This document shows, one piece after another, positions 1 through 7,225 of a DNA stretch of 9,897 nucleotides. The stretch is from Desulfobacterales bacterium HSG17 (GTDB lineage Bacteria; Desulfobacterota; Desulfobacteria; Desulfobacterales; Desulfococcaceae): the NCBI GenBank assembly GCA_030377945.1, contig JAUCGD010000109.1:1-9897 (forward strand), written 5' to 3'. The position numbers and the translations under genes were made by a program. The first letter of the stretch is position 1. Every line of letters begins with the position of its first letter. Under the pieces are notes generated by a model. The model ran no database searches and was not told the DNA's origin. It saw only the letters and a program-made list of their open reading frames with translations.

Positions 1-30
1 TTGCATTAAATTCAATGGATTTAATATAAT
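1..30 (+). promoter_or_regulatory. possible sigma-70 promoter of the cluster
   Basis: A perfect -10 hexamer TATAAT sits at 25-30, with TTGCAT at 1-6 as a weak -35 (TTG matches) 18 nt upstream. Transcription would start near 37, leaving a leader of about 60 nt before response regulator 1. A perfect inverted repeat, ATTAAAT (5-11) and ATTTAAT (19-25), lies between the two boxes and could be an operator. The region is AT-rich, so a chance match is quite possible. The -35 is at the window edge, so further upstream elements cannot be seen. Confidence 0.4.
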
Positions 31-86
31 GAATCTTGTTCATGCCAGACAGGACGATTAATTTTTATCTGATCAATTTTTTATCC

Positions 87-102
87 AAGGATGAGCGACA
101 TG
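87..102 (+). promoter_or_regulatory. ribosome binding site deciding the start of response regulator 1
   Basis: AAGG at 87-90 directly abuts the first ATG (91), so it cannot serve that codon. It is 9 nt from the second in-frame ATG at 100. Starting at 100 also gives an N-terminus (MSDKKILVVDDEPD) that aligns without gaps to the paralogue at 8419 (MSQKRILVVDDEPD). Both points favour 100. Confidence 0.6.
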
Positions 103-501
103 AGTGATAAAAAAATACTTGTTGTTGATGATGAGCCTGACATGGTGTCCATTATTGCAAAACGCTTACAAAAAGAAAATTATCAGGTAGATATTGCCTA
201 TAACGGAATTGAGGCTGTTTTCAGGGCAAAAAAAAATATCCCGGATGCCATAGTTCTGGATGTGATGATGCCGGAAAAAGACGGCTACCAGGTCTGTGCC
301 GAGCTTAAAAGCAGTCCCGGATATAAAGAAATACCCATAATCATGCTTACTGCTGTTGCAGATCATGTATGCTCAACCCGTTATACTCACTATGACGGCA
401 TGAATATGGAAGCTGATGATTATATACCCAAAGGACCTGATGCAATTGAACAGATAGTTCAAAGCCTTGAATGTATTTTTGGTTCAGCAGAATCGCAATA
501 A
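100..501 (+). CDS. single-domain response regulator (CheY/Spo0F-like receiver), copy 1
   Basis: This is a 133-residue protein made only of a receiver domain, with no DNA-binding or enzymatic output domain. Visible receiver residues are the acidic pair D10-D11, the phosphoacceptor D54 in VLDVMMPEKDG, the switch T84 in IIMLTAVAD and K111 in DDYIPK. T84 to K111 spans 27 residues against about 22 in CheY/OmpR-type receivers, so the beta4-beta5 region carries about five extra residues in a stretch rich in H, M and D (DHVCSTRYTHYDGMNMEADD). By hand count it is about 62% identical to the regulator at 8419, which has the same insertion. It lies 50 nt upstream of hdrC in the same direction, with no terminator visible between. 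It presumably acts by phosphorylation-dependent protein contact. The cognate kinase is not in the window. An alternative start at 91 would add three residues. Confidence 0.93.
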   Translation: MSDKKILVVDDEPDMVSIIAKRLQKENYQVDIAYNGIEAVFRAKKNIPDAIVLDVMMPEKDGYQVCAELKSSPGYKEIPIIMLTAVADHVCSTRYTHYDGMNMEADDYIPKGPDAIEQIVQSLECIFGSAESQ

Positions 502-551
502 GGCTTTCACTATATAACCATTTTTAAAACCTTCACCCAGAAGGAGAAATC

Positions 552-1178
552 ATGACAGCATCTGTACTTGAATTTAAACCCGAAAAAACCAAACCTTTTT
601 TACAGGAGGTCATGGAACGATCCGGGCAAATGCTCACAGCCTGCTATCAATGCAGGCGTTGTGCAGCAGGCTGTACGGTTGGGGATGAAACAGATTGTTT
701 TACCCCCAATATTCTCATACGTGCGGTGGTGCTTGGGGATCGTGAAAAGGCCCTGAACAATGAACTGGTCTGGAAATGTGTATCCTGCTACACCTGCGGA
801 ACACGCTGCCCCAATGACATCCAGACTGCACGGATTACTGAAACACTCAAGAAAATGGCAAAGGAAGAACATGCAGAACCCATTCTGCCAAAGGTTGCTG
901 ATTTTCACGATGCTTTTGTGGAATCCGGAGTCCGCTGGGGGCGGCTTAATGAAATGGAGTTCATGGGTGTTTATGAGATGAAAAATGCCCTGCGGGAAGC
1001 AAAAACCAAGAACTATGAGGCTATTATTGAAGAGCTTAAAACCCAGGCAGAATTTGGTCTTGAAATGTTAAAGCTGAAGCGTATGCACTTTGGTTTCCTG
1101 ACATCCAAAGGCCGGGGTGAGATCAAGGCTCTTTATAAAAAAAGCAAGAAAAAACCGGCCTCAAAAGCAAAAGTGTAA
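552..1178 (+). CDS. hdrC: HdrC-like heterodisulfide reductase subunit C, two [4Fe-4S] clusters
   Basis: This is a 208-residue soluble ferredoxin-type subunit that passes electrons between HdrA and HdrB. Two classical cluster motifs are seen: C31-x2-C34-x2-C37-x3-C41 (CYQCRRCAAGC) and C76-x2-C79-x2-C82-x3-C86-P (CVSCYTCGTRCP). An alpha-helical segment follows and a Lys-rich tail (last ~15 residues) ends the protein. There are no membrane helices, so it is the cytoplasmic HdrC type rather than a DsrM/HdrE type. The start is supported by AAGGAG at 541-546, 5 nt before the ATG. hdrB follows after 15 nt. In methanogens HdrB/C reduce CoM-S-S-CoB. That heterodisulfide is not expected in a bacterium with a THF pathway, so the substrate here is probably another disulfide or simply the MetVF partner (inference). 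Confidence 0.93.
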   Translation: MTASVLEFKPEKTKPFLQEVMERSGQMLTACYQCRRCAAGCTVGDETDCFTPNILIRAVVLGDREKALNNELVWKCVSCYTCGTRCPNDIQTARITETLKKMAKEEHAEPILPKVADFHDAFVESGVRWGRLNEMEFMGVYEMKNALREAKTKNYEAIIEELKTQAEFGLEMLKLKRMHFGFLTSKGRGEIKALYKKSKKKPASKAKV

Positions 1179-1193
1179 GAAAAGGGGTTAATT

Positions 1194-2084
1194 ATGGAAA
1201 TAGCGTATTATCCCGGATGTTCCTTACAGCAGTCTTCCGCACTTTATGATCTCCAGAGCCGTTTGATATTCGGCAAACTTGGAGTGGAACTTAAAGAACT
1301 TGAGGAATGGAACTGTTGCGGTGCAACCTCGGCCGGCAAAGTGGATGATTTTCTGGCTGTGGCCATGCCTGCCAGAAATATTGGTATTGCCGAAGCTGCC
1401 GGATATTCTGAGGTTATCATCCCCTGTTCAGCCTGTTACTCCCGAACCCTGGTAGCCCAGAAAAGGATGCAGGACAATGCAGATTTGAAAAAAGAGATAA
1501 ACAGCGAACTGGCTGCAAAAGTCAATGGAGGAATAAAGATTTCCTCAATCCTGGAAGTCTTTTTAAATCATGTGGATGCAAAAGCATTAAAACAAAAGGT
1601 CACACAAAAGTTCAGGGGGCTTAAGCCTGTCTGTTATTACGGATGTATGCAGACAAGATTTCCTTATACTGTTCCTGTTCCTGATAATGTGGAAAATCCC
1701 CAGGGCATGGAAAAAATATTGAAATCAATTGGTGTCAGGGCTTTGGACTGGAATTATAAAACATATTGCTGCGGAGCTTCAGCAGCAGTTAATGATCCTG
1801 AAACAGCTGTAAATCTCATGGCAAAGATCATGAAGGAAGCTGTTGAAAGAGGAGCTAACTGCTTTGTAACAACCTGTCCCATGTGCCAGATGAATCTGGA
1901 TGCCCAGCAAAATGCTTTTTGTGAAAAACTCGGCATTGAAGAACGCCTCCCGGTCTATTTTATAACAGAACTGATCGGGGCTGCCATCGGTATTTCTCCT
2001 GAAGAAATGCAGGTGGACCGGCATTTCATTGATGGCACCACACTCTTAAAGGAGCTGGAACAAGATGAGCAAAAAGACAAATAG
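1194..2084 (+). CDS. hdrB: HdrB-like heterodisulfide reductase subunit B (two CCG domains)
   Basis: This is a 296-residue protein of the usual HdrB length. It has two cysteine-rich CCG domains (Cx31-39CCx35-36CxxC). The first has C9, C41-C42 and C78/C81 (YYPGCS, NCCGA, PCSAC). The second has C151, C192-C193 and C228/C231 (YYGCMQ, YCCGA, TCPMC). In methanogen HdrB these motifs bind the two non-cubane [4Fe-4S] clusters that cleave the disulfide, and all the key cysteines are retained here. An A/G-rich AAAGGGG stretch precedes the ATG by about 6 nt. Its 3' end overlaps hdrA by 20 nt, suggesting translational coupling. In this setting HdrB probably forms the terminal catalytic or electron-relay end of the HdrABC unit attached to MvhD and MetVF. 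The exact substrate is unknown. Confidence 0.94.
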   Translation: MEIAYYPGCSLQQSSALYDLQSRLIFGKLGVELKELEEWNCCGATSAGKVDDFLAVAMPARNIGIAEAAGYSEVIIPCSACYSRTLVAQKRMQDNADLKKEINSELAAKVNGGIKISSILEVFLNHVDAKALKQKVTQKFRGLKPVCYYGCMQTRFPYTVPVPDNVENPQGMEKILKSIGVRALDWNYKTYCCGASAAVNDPETAVNLMAKIMKEAVERGANCFVTTCPMCQMNLDAQQNAFCEKLGIEERLPVYFITELIGAAIGISPEEMQVDRHFIDGTTLLKELEQDEQKDK

Positions 2085-5000
2085 CGTAAAACGCGGATCT
2101 GTCCTGATTGCAGGCGGCGGCATTGGCGGAATGCAGGCAGCTCTTGATCTGGCAGACAGCGGATTTAAGGTACATATGATCCAGCGGGATTCCTCCATCG
2201 GGGGAACAATGGCAATGCTGGACAAGACCTTTCCAACGGGTGACTGCTCCATGTGCATGATCTCACCCAAAATGGTAGAAGTAGGCCGCCATTCTAATAT
2301 TGACATTCATACCCTGGCTGAGGTTGTGAGTGTGGACGGTGAACCCGGAGATTTTTCCGTAACTGTAAAAGAGCAGCCGAGATTTGTTGATGCTGAACTA
2401 TGTACAGGCTGCGGAGCCTGCGAAAAAAAATGTCCTAAACTGGTAGTAAGCCAGTTTGAACAGGGCTTGAGCAAACGCAAGGCGATTTACACTGTTTTAC
2501 CCCAGGCAGTACCTCTCACAAGGGTTATTGATAAAACCAACTGTATTTATCTTACCAAAGGCAAATGCAAGGCATGTGAAAAATTCTGCGAAGTGAATGC
2601 CATAAACTGGGATGATACTGAAAAAGAATATGAACTCAAGGTTGGAGCTGTAATCCTGAGTCCGGGATTGGAAAGGTATAATCCCAGTATTCGCGGAGAA
2701 CTGGGATTCGGGCGCTGGCCCAATGTGGTAACTTCCATACAGTTTGAACGCATACTTTCCGCATCAGGGCCTTTTATGGGTGAAATCAAACGCCCATCTG
2801 ACGAACGCCATCCAGCTAAAGTTGCCTGGATTCAGTGTGTGGGTTCAAGGGACAGGAAAAATGCAAATCCCTGGTGTTCCTCAGTATGCTGCATGTATGC
2901 AACCAAACAGGCAGTTATAGCCAAAGAGCATGACGGCAACATAAACCCAACCATATTTTATATGGAAATGCGAGCTTTTGGAAAGGATTTTGACAAATAC
3001 GTTGACAGGGCAAAAAATGAATACGGTGTTACCTACCGCCGTGCAATGGTTTCAGATATACGCGAGGATGCAGACACAAGCAATTTGATTATCAGGTATG
3101 CACAGGCAGACGGAACCCTGGTGGATGAGTCCTATGACATGGTTGTCCTTTCCATAGGATTTCAGCCCCATCAGGATGCCCTTGAATTTGCAAAAACTTT
3201 CGGCATTGACCCAAATATACATAATTTTGCAAAAACAACAGCTTTTGCACCTGTTGAAACCACCCGTCCGGGCGTATATGTTACAGGAACATTCCAGGGA
3301 CCAAAGGATATTCCCGAAACCGTGGCACAGGGCAGTGCAGTTGCAGGCACCAGCATGGCTCTTCTGGCCGAAGCAAGAGGAACCGAGATCACCATACCTG
3401 AACTGCCCCCAGAAACCGATGTAACAGAAGCCGATGCCCGCATAGGTGTTTTTGTCTGCCATTGCGGAATTAACATTGCACAGACAGTGGATGTTAAAAA
3501 AGTGGCTGGAGAGATGCGGGATCTCCCCAATGTTACATATTCCGATGATCTCATGTATGCCTGCGCCCCTGACGGCCAGGAAAAGATCAAGGAGCTTATA
3601 AAAGAACACGGCTTAAACAGGGTTATAGTTGCTTCATGCACACCTCGAACCCATGCCCCCCTGTTCCAGGATACCATAAGGGATGCAGGTCTGAACAAAT
3701 ACCTGTTTGAACTTGCAGATATCAGGGAACAATGCTCCTGGTGTCATATGGGACAGAACGAAGCTGCCACCCAAAAAGCCACAGATATAGTAAAGATGAA
3801 TGTTGCAAAAGCTCGTCTTCTTGCCCCGGTTCAGACCGATTCTGTTGATGTTACCCCCGGAGCCCTGGTCATAGGCGGGGGAATCGCAGGCATGACAACA
3901 GCCCTTGCTCTGGGAGATCAGGGTTTTGAAGTGCATTTAGTAGAAAAAGAAGATAAACTGGGCGGACTTGCCAACAATGTTTACAGAACCCTTGATAACA
4001 GTGATGTTCAGGCGTTTGTTAAACAAAAAATAGCAGATGTTCAGGCTCATTCCAAAATCATAACACACATGGGCGCAGAAATTGACAATACCGGCGGGTT
4101 TGTGGGTAATTTCAAAACAGCCCTGACCAATGGAGATACATTTTTACACGGAGCAATTGTAATTGCCAGCGGCGGTGTTGAATATGAACCTGAGGAATAT
4201 TCTTTTAAAGAGAGTGAAAGCATCATTACTCAGCGGGATTTGGAAAAAAAGATTGCAAACGGCCTGGAACCCGGACAAGAACATTTTCTCATGATCCAGT
4301 GTGTAGGCTCCCGCGAAGAACCAGGTAACTATTGCTCAAGAGTCTGCTGCCAGGATGCAATCAAAAATGCCATTGCAATCAAGGAAAAATCCCCTGACGC
4401 ACAGGTGACAATCCTGTACCGGGATATTCGCACCTATGGTCTGCGTGAGGATTATTACCAGAAGGCAAGGGAACTTGGCGTACTCTTTGTCAGGTTTGAA
4501 AAAGAAAATAAGCCTAAAGTAACGGTTATGGGAAAACTCATCCGGGTCAGAACCTTTGACTATGTTATGAACCAGGAGCTTACATTTACACCCCATACAG
4601 TCGTGCTTTCCACAGGTCTGCGTCCCCATCCAAGCACTGAAACTGTGGGCAGGCAGTATAAACTGACTGTAAATCCTGACGGTTATTTCCTGGAAGCCCA
4701 TGTTAAGCTGCGTCCTGTTGACTTCCCAAGTGAAGGTCTTTATGTTGCAGGTCTTGCACATGCTCCCAAGAATATAGATGAAACCGTAAGTCAGGCCCTG
4801 GCAGCAGCAGGAAGAGCCGGTGTTCTGCTCTCCCATGATAAACTGGGTGTTTCAGGTATTATTTCCAAGCATAACCGTGATATATGTATGTCATGCCTTG
4901 CATGTTTACGGGTCTGTCCTTTTGGCTCGCCTTTTATAGATGAAGACGGCAAGATCAGTCATAATGAGGTTATGTGTACAGGGTGCGGAATATGCGCCGG

Positions 5001-5103
5001 AATATGCCCTGCTAAGGCATTCCAGGTAAACAGTTTCAGAGACGATCAAATCATCGCAATGATTGACGCAGCAACAGAGCAGAATATGCCTGCAACTGCA
5101 TAA
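2065..5103 (+). CDS. hdrA: HdrA-like flavin/iron-sulfur protein, tandem double-HdrA form
   Basis: The protein has 1012 residues against about 650 for a methanogen HdrA. Residues 12-460 form a FAD-binding thioredoxin-reductase-like module (GGGIGG at 17-22) with a DCSMC motif (C61/C64) and an inserted ferredoxin part (C113, C116, C119, C123; then C160, C168, C171, C175). Residues 461-590 are the HdrA N-terminal Fe-S domain (VCHCG at 464-468; later YACAPDGQEK, ASCTPRTHAP and CSWC). A second FAD module starts at 599 (GGGIAG at 604-609) and lacks the inserted ferredoxin. The C-terminal ferredoxin has C941/944/947/951 and C971/974/977/981. Both FAD modules share IQCVGSR (256-262 and 744-750) followed by a C-x3-CC motif, showing an internal duplication. 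In the HdrABC family this subunit holds the bifurcating FAD. The start is set by AAAGGAG at 2048-2054. C61 is encoded by TGC, not by UGA as in some relatives. Confidence 0.95.
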   Translation: MSKKTNSVKRGSVLIAGGGIGGMQAALDLADSGFKVHMIQRDSSIGGTMAMLDKTFPTGDCSMCMISPKMVEVGRHSNIDIHTLAEVVSVDGEPGDFSVTVKEQPRFVDAELCTGCGACEKKCPKLVVSQFEQGLSKRKAIYTVLPQAVPLTRVIDKTNCIYLTKGKCKACEKFCEVNAINWDDTEKEYELKVGAVILSPGLERYNPSIRGELGFGRWPNVVTSIQFERILSASGPFMGEIKRPSDERHPAKVAWIQCVGSRDRKNANPWCSSVCCMYATKQAVIAKEHDGNINPTIFYMEMRAFGKDFDKYVDRAKNEYGVTYRRAMVSDIREDADTSNLIIRYAQADGTLVDESYDMVVLSIGFQPHQDALEFAKTFGIDPNIHNFAKTTAFAPVETTRPGVYVTGTFQGPKDIPETVAQGSAVAGTSMALLAEARGTEITIPELPPETDVTEADARIGVFVCHCGINIAQTVDVKKVAGEMRDLPNVTYSDDLMYACAPDGQEKIKELIKEHGLNRVIVASCTPRTHAPLFQDTIRDAGLNKYLFELADIREQCSWCHMGQNEAATQKATDIVKMNVAKARLLAPVQTDSVDVTPGALVIGGGIAGMTTALALGDQGFEVHLVEKEDKLGGLANNVYRTLDNSDVQAFVKQKIADVQAHSKIITHMGAEIDNTGGFVGNFKTALTNGDTFLHGAIVIASGGVEYEPEEYSFKESESIITQRDLEKKIANGLEPGQEHFLMIQCVGSREEPGNYCSRVCCQDAIKNAIAIKEKSPDAQVTILYRDIRTYGLREDYYQKARELGVLFVRFEKENKPKVTVMGKLIRVRTFDYVMNQELTFTPHTVVLSTGLRPHPSTETVGRQYKLTVNPDGYFLEAHVKLRPVDFPSEGLYVAGLAHAPKNIDETVSQALAAAGRAGVLLSHDKLGVSGIISKHNRDICMSCLACLRVCPFGSPFIDEDGKISHNEVMCTGCGICAGICPAKAFQVNSFRDDQIIAMIDAATEQNMPATA

Positions 5104-5123
5104 GAGATAAGGAGAGAATTCAC

Positions 5124-5615
5124 ATGGGACAAGCAGCAGTAAAAGAAGAAGTTCCTGCCATTGAGCCGGTTCGCGAAGCGCCTCTGGACTGGGAACCCAA
5201 TGTGCTGGCCATTGCCTGCCATTACTGCGCCTTTGCAGCAGCCGATCTGGCAGGGGTAATGCGCCTTTCCTATTCACCCAATGTCAAGATTATCCGTCTG
5301 CCCTGTACAGGAAAGCTGGATCAATCCTATATGCTTCGAGCATTTGAACGGGGCATTGACGGCCTTTTTGTGGCCGGCTGACTGGAAGGCCAATGCCATT
5401 TCCTGGAAGGAAATATGAATGCGAAAAAGCGTGTACAATATATGAAAAGCCTTTTGCCTAAAGTGGGAGTAGATCCTGAACGGCTTGAAATGTTTAATCT
5501 TTCAGCAGCAATGGGCCCAAGATGGGCGGAGATTTGCATCGAGTTTACAGAAAAAATCAAAAAACTCGGTCCTTCTCCTATATGGTTTGCTTTGCAAAGC
5601 GCAAGAAAGGAGTAG
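5124..5615 (+). CDS. mvhD: MvhD/HdrF-like [2Fe-2S] subunit, selenoprotein with in-frame UGA
   Basis: Reading through TGA at 5379-5381 gives 163 residues, a normal MvhD length, ending at TAG 5613-5615. Stopping at the UGA would leave only 85 residues. Conserved cysteines are C32-x2-C35 (ACHYCA), C61 (LPCTGKLD), then the UGA as residue 86 in VAG-U-LEGQC, and C91 followed by HF. Cys-containing relatives have GC-x4-CH here, so Sec replaces the first Cys of that pair, a likely ligand or redox partner of the [2Fe-2S] cluster. The frame stays intact with family-typical residues (CHFLEGNMNAKKRV) after the UGA. In methanogens MvhD joins HdrA to the MvhAG hydrogenase. Here no hydrogenase genes adjoin, and metVF follow, so it probably docks HdrABC to MetVF. 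AAGGAGAG at 5109-5116 sets the start. Sec insertion also needs selA, selB and tRNA-Sec elsewhere. Confidence 0.9.
5379..5414 (+). promoter_or_regulatory. UGA selenocysteine codon with candidate bacterial SECIS hairpin
   Basis: Downstream of the UGA (5379-5381), ATTTCC (5398-5403) and GGAAAT (5409-5414) form a perfect 6-bp stem closed by TGGAA. A further T-A pair would leave a GGA triloop. The loop begins 23 nt after the UGA with a G at its second position, which fits the general bacterial SECIS pattern (hairpin within the reading frame, G at the loop start). An alternative hairpin pairs GGAA (5384-5387) with TTCC (5400-5403) and GGC (5388-5390) with GCC (5395-5397), with a two-base bulge. I cannot fold the RNA here, so which one SelB would bind is inference. 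Confidence 0.6.
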
Positions 5616-5625
5616 GTCTAAAATG
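5607..5625 (+). promoter_or_regulatory. ribosome binding site deciding the metV start
   Basis: AAGGAG at 5607-5612 lies 10 nt before the ATG at 5623 and abuts the mvhD stop (5613-5615). The reading frame is open back to 5485. That upstream stretch overlaps mvhD in another frame, encodes nothing family-like and has no such site, so 5623 is the start. Confidence 0.75.
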
Positions 5626-6291
5626 ATTGTAGGAGAACAAAAACCTCTGGAAGAACTTTGGGAAATGATAAAAGACCATAAAAAAGTTCTGGTCTTTGGA
5701 TGCAATACATGTGTGGCTGTATGCCAGCAGGGAGGCAATAAAGAAGCCGAAGTTCTGGCTTCCATGCTGAAAATGAAAGCAACGCAGGAAGGTGTTGACA
5801 TAGAGATCAGCAATTCAGGGATTGAACGCCAGTGCGAGCATGAATTCTTTGAAAAAACTGAAGACGAGATCCAGGGAACCGAAGCTGTTCTCAGCACTGC
5901 CTGCGGAATAGGTGTTCAGTTTATGGCTGAAAAATATGCCAAACCCATATATCCCGGACTTAACACAACATTCCTGGGTGCTGTTGAAAAACTGGGCCTT
6001 TACACGGAAAGGTGCCAGGCATGCGGTAAATGCGTTCTTGGAGAAACCGGCGGTATATGCCCCATTGCCAGATGTGCCAAACGTGTTTTAAACGGTCCCT
6101 GCGGCGGTTCCACCAAAGGCAAATGTGAAATCAGCAAGGATGTTGACTGTGCATGGCAGCTTATTGTTGACCGCCTGGAGCTGTTGGGTAAAATGGATGA
6201 TTATGAAAAGCTTACCCCCATCAAGGACTGGTCTTCCGACAGGGCAGGAGGACCCCGCAAACTAGTCAGGGAGGATATGTTAGATGAGTAA
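5623..6291 (+). CDS. metV: MetV-like partner of methylene-THF reductase (MTHFR C-terminal family)
   Basis: This is a 222-residue Cys-rich protein matching the MetV family, annotated in many genomes as methylenetetrahydrofolate reductase C-terminal domain. The N-terminal part has C27-N-T-C30-x3-C34 with QQGG after it, C71 (RQCEHE) and C94 (ACGIG). The C-terminal part has a dense cluster: C131/C134/C137 (CQACGKC), C146-P (GGICPIARC, with C151), then C160-GG (NGPCGG), C168 and C176. In Moorella and Acetobacterium, MetV binds MetF and its cysteines hold metal clusters that bring electrons to the MetF flavin; this role is inferred here. It starts 7 nt after mvhD and overlaps metF by 8 nt, consistent with tight co-translation of a MetVF complex. 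No membrane segments are seen. Confidence 0.9.
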   Translation: MIVGEQKPLEELWEMIKDHKKVLVFGCNTCVAVCQQGGNKEAEVLASMLKMKATQEGVDIEISNSGIERQCEHEFFEKTEDEIQGTEAVLSTACGIGVQFMAEKYAKPIYPGLNTTFLGAVEKLGLYTERCQACGKCVLGETGGICPIARCAKRVLNGPCGGSTKGKCEISKDVDCAWQLIVDRLELLGKMDDYEKLTPIKDWSSDRAGGPRKLVREDMLDE

Positions 6292-7216
6292 TGCAAAAAC
6301 ACCGAGTACACTTGAAAAAGTTCTTGCCGCAGGTCACCTGGGTGTAACCTCCGAATGCGGACCGCCCCGCGGCAGTGATCCCGAACCTATTATTGAAAAG
6401 GCAAACCTCATAAAAGATTATGTAGATGCCATAAATATAACAGACAACCAGACATCTGTGTGCCGCATGTCTTCTTTGGCAGCCTGTATCCGCCTGAAAA
6501 CCATAGGCGTAGAACCGGTACTCCAGATGGTAACCCGCGACAGAAACCGTATTGCACTCCAGAGCGATATCCTGGGTGCAGCATCATGGGATATTAATAA
6601 TATCCTCTGCCTGTCAGGAGATCACCAAAGCTTTGGAGACCATGCAGCAGGCCAGAATGTCCATGACCTGGATTCCATGCAGTTAATCCAGACAGCGCGA
6701 CAAATGCGGGATGAAGGCAAATTTGTGGGTGGAGATGATATAAAACGTCCGCCGAATATGTTTGTGGGTGCAGCAGCTAACCCTTTTGCAGACCCTTATG
6801 AAATCCGTGTTCCCCGCCTTGCCAAAAAGATTGCGGCAGGTGCTGAATTTATCCAGACCCAGTGCATATACAACCTGGATAAATTTGAAGACTGGATGAA
6901 AAAGGTTGTTGACCGCGGACTTCATGAGCAAACCTATATTATGGCAGGAATGACCCCCATGAAATCCGCCGGTATGGCAAGATATATGAAAAACCGTGTG
7001 CCAGGAATGGATGTTCCTGATGATGTGGTTAAACGTCTGGCAGGAACTCCAAAAGAAAAGCAGGCAGATGAAGGTATTAAAATATGTATAGAAGCAATCC
7101 AGCGCCTCAAGGAATTGGAAGGGATACGCGGATTCCATATCATGGCCATTGAGTGGGAGGAAAAGGTTCCTGAGATCGTAAAAGCCACCGGTCTTTATCC
7201 CAGGCCGGAAGTATAG
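6284..7216 (+). CDS. metF: 5,10-methylenetetrahydrofolate reductase, catalytic FAD subunit
   Basis: This is a 310-residue protein, a normal length for bacterial MetF. It interconverts methylene-THF and methyl-THF using FAD in a TIM barrel. Family landmarks are the catalytic Glu (E24 in TSECGPPRG, the counterpart of FEFFPP-type motifs), VDAINITDN, LQMVTRDRNR, the flavin-contacting LCLSGDH (like ALRGD in E. coli MetF), VGAAANPFADP, FIQTQCIYNLDKFEDW and a C-terminal FHIMAIEWEEKVPEIV. As in other MetVF systems, the partner MetV rather than NADH bound to MetF probably supplies the electrons. AGGGAGG at 6268-6274 sets the start, 9 nt before the ATG, inside the end of metV. The stop codon touches the AGGAGG of the next gene. 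In a sulfate reducer this is the methyl-branch step of the Wood-Ljungdahl pathway, in either direction. Confidence 0.94.
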   Translation: MSNAKTPSTLEKVLAAGHLGVTSECGPPRGSDPEPIIEKANLIKDYVDAINITDNQTSVCRMSSLAACIRLKTIGVEPVLQMVTRDRNRIALQSDILGAASWDINNILCLSGDHQSFGDHAAGQNVHDLDSMQLIQTARQMRDEGKFVGGDDIKRPPNMFVGAAANPFADPYEIRVPRLAKKIAAGAEFIQTQCIYNLDKFEDWMKKVVDRGLHEQTYIMAGMTPMKSAGMARYMKNRVPGMDVPDDVVKRLAGTPKEKQADEGIKICIEAIQRLKELEGIRGFHIMAIEWEEKVPEIVKATGLYPRPEV

Positions 7217-7225
7217 GAGGAATTT

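Noticed and set aside
2245..2247. Possible selenocysteine in HdrA at the DCSMC motif
   Set aside because: Some HdrA homologues have UGA there, but this codon is TGC and encodes cysteine.
3052..3698. Two overlapping minus-strand open frames opposite hdrA
   Set aside because: Both are shadows of hdrA with no recognisable domain or ribosome binding site.
5379..5381. UGA as a true stop, making mvhD a pseudogene or two genes
   Set aside because: The frame continues without shift into conserved MvhD sequence, the UGA replaces a conserved Cys, and a SECIS-like hairpin follows. The second part has no start with its own ribosome binding site that would restore the conserved CHFLEGN segment.
5485..5622. 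Upstream extension of metV
   Set aside because: It would overlap mvhD in another frame by 131 nt and adds no MetV-like residues. AAGGAG at 5607-5612 supports the start at 5623.
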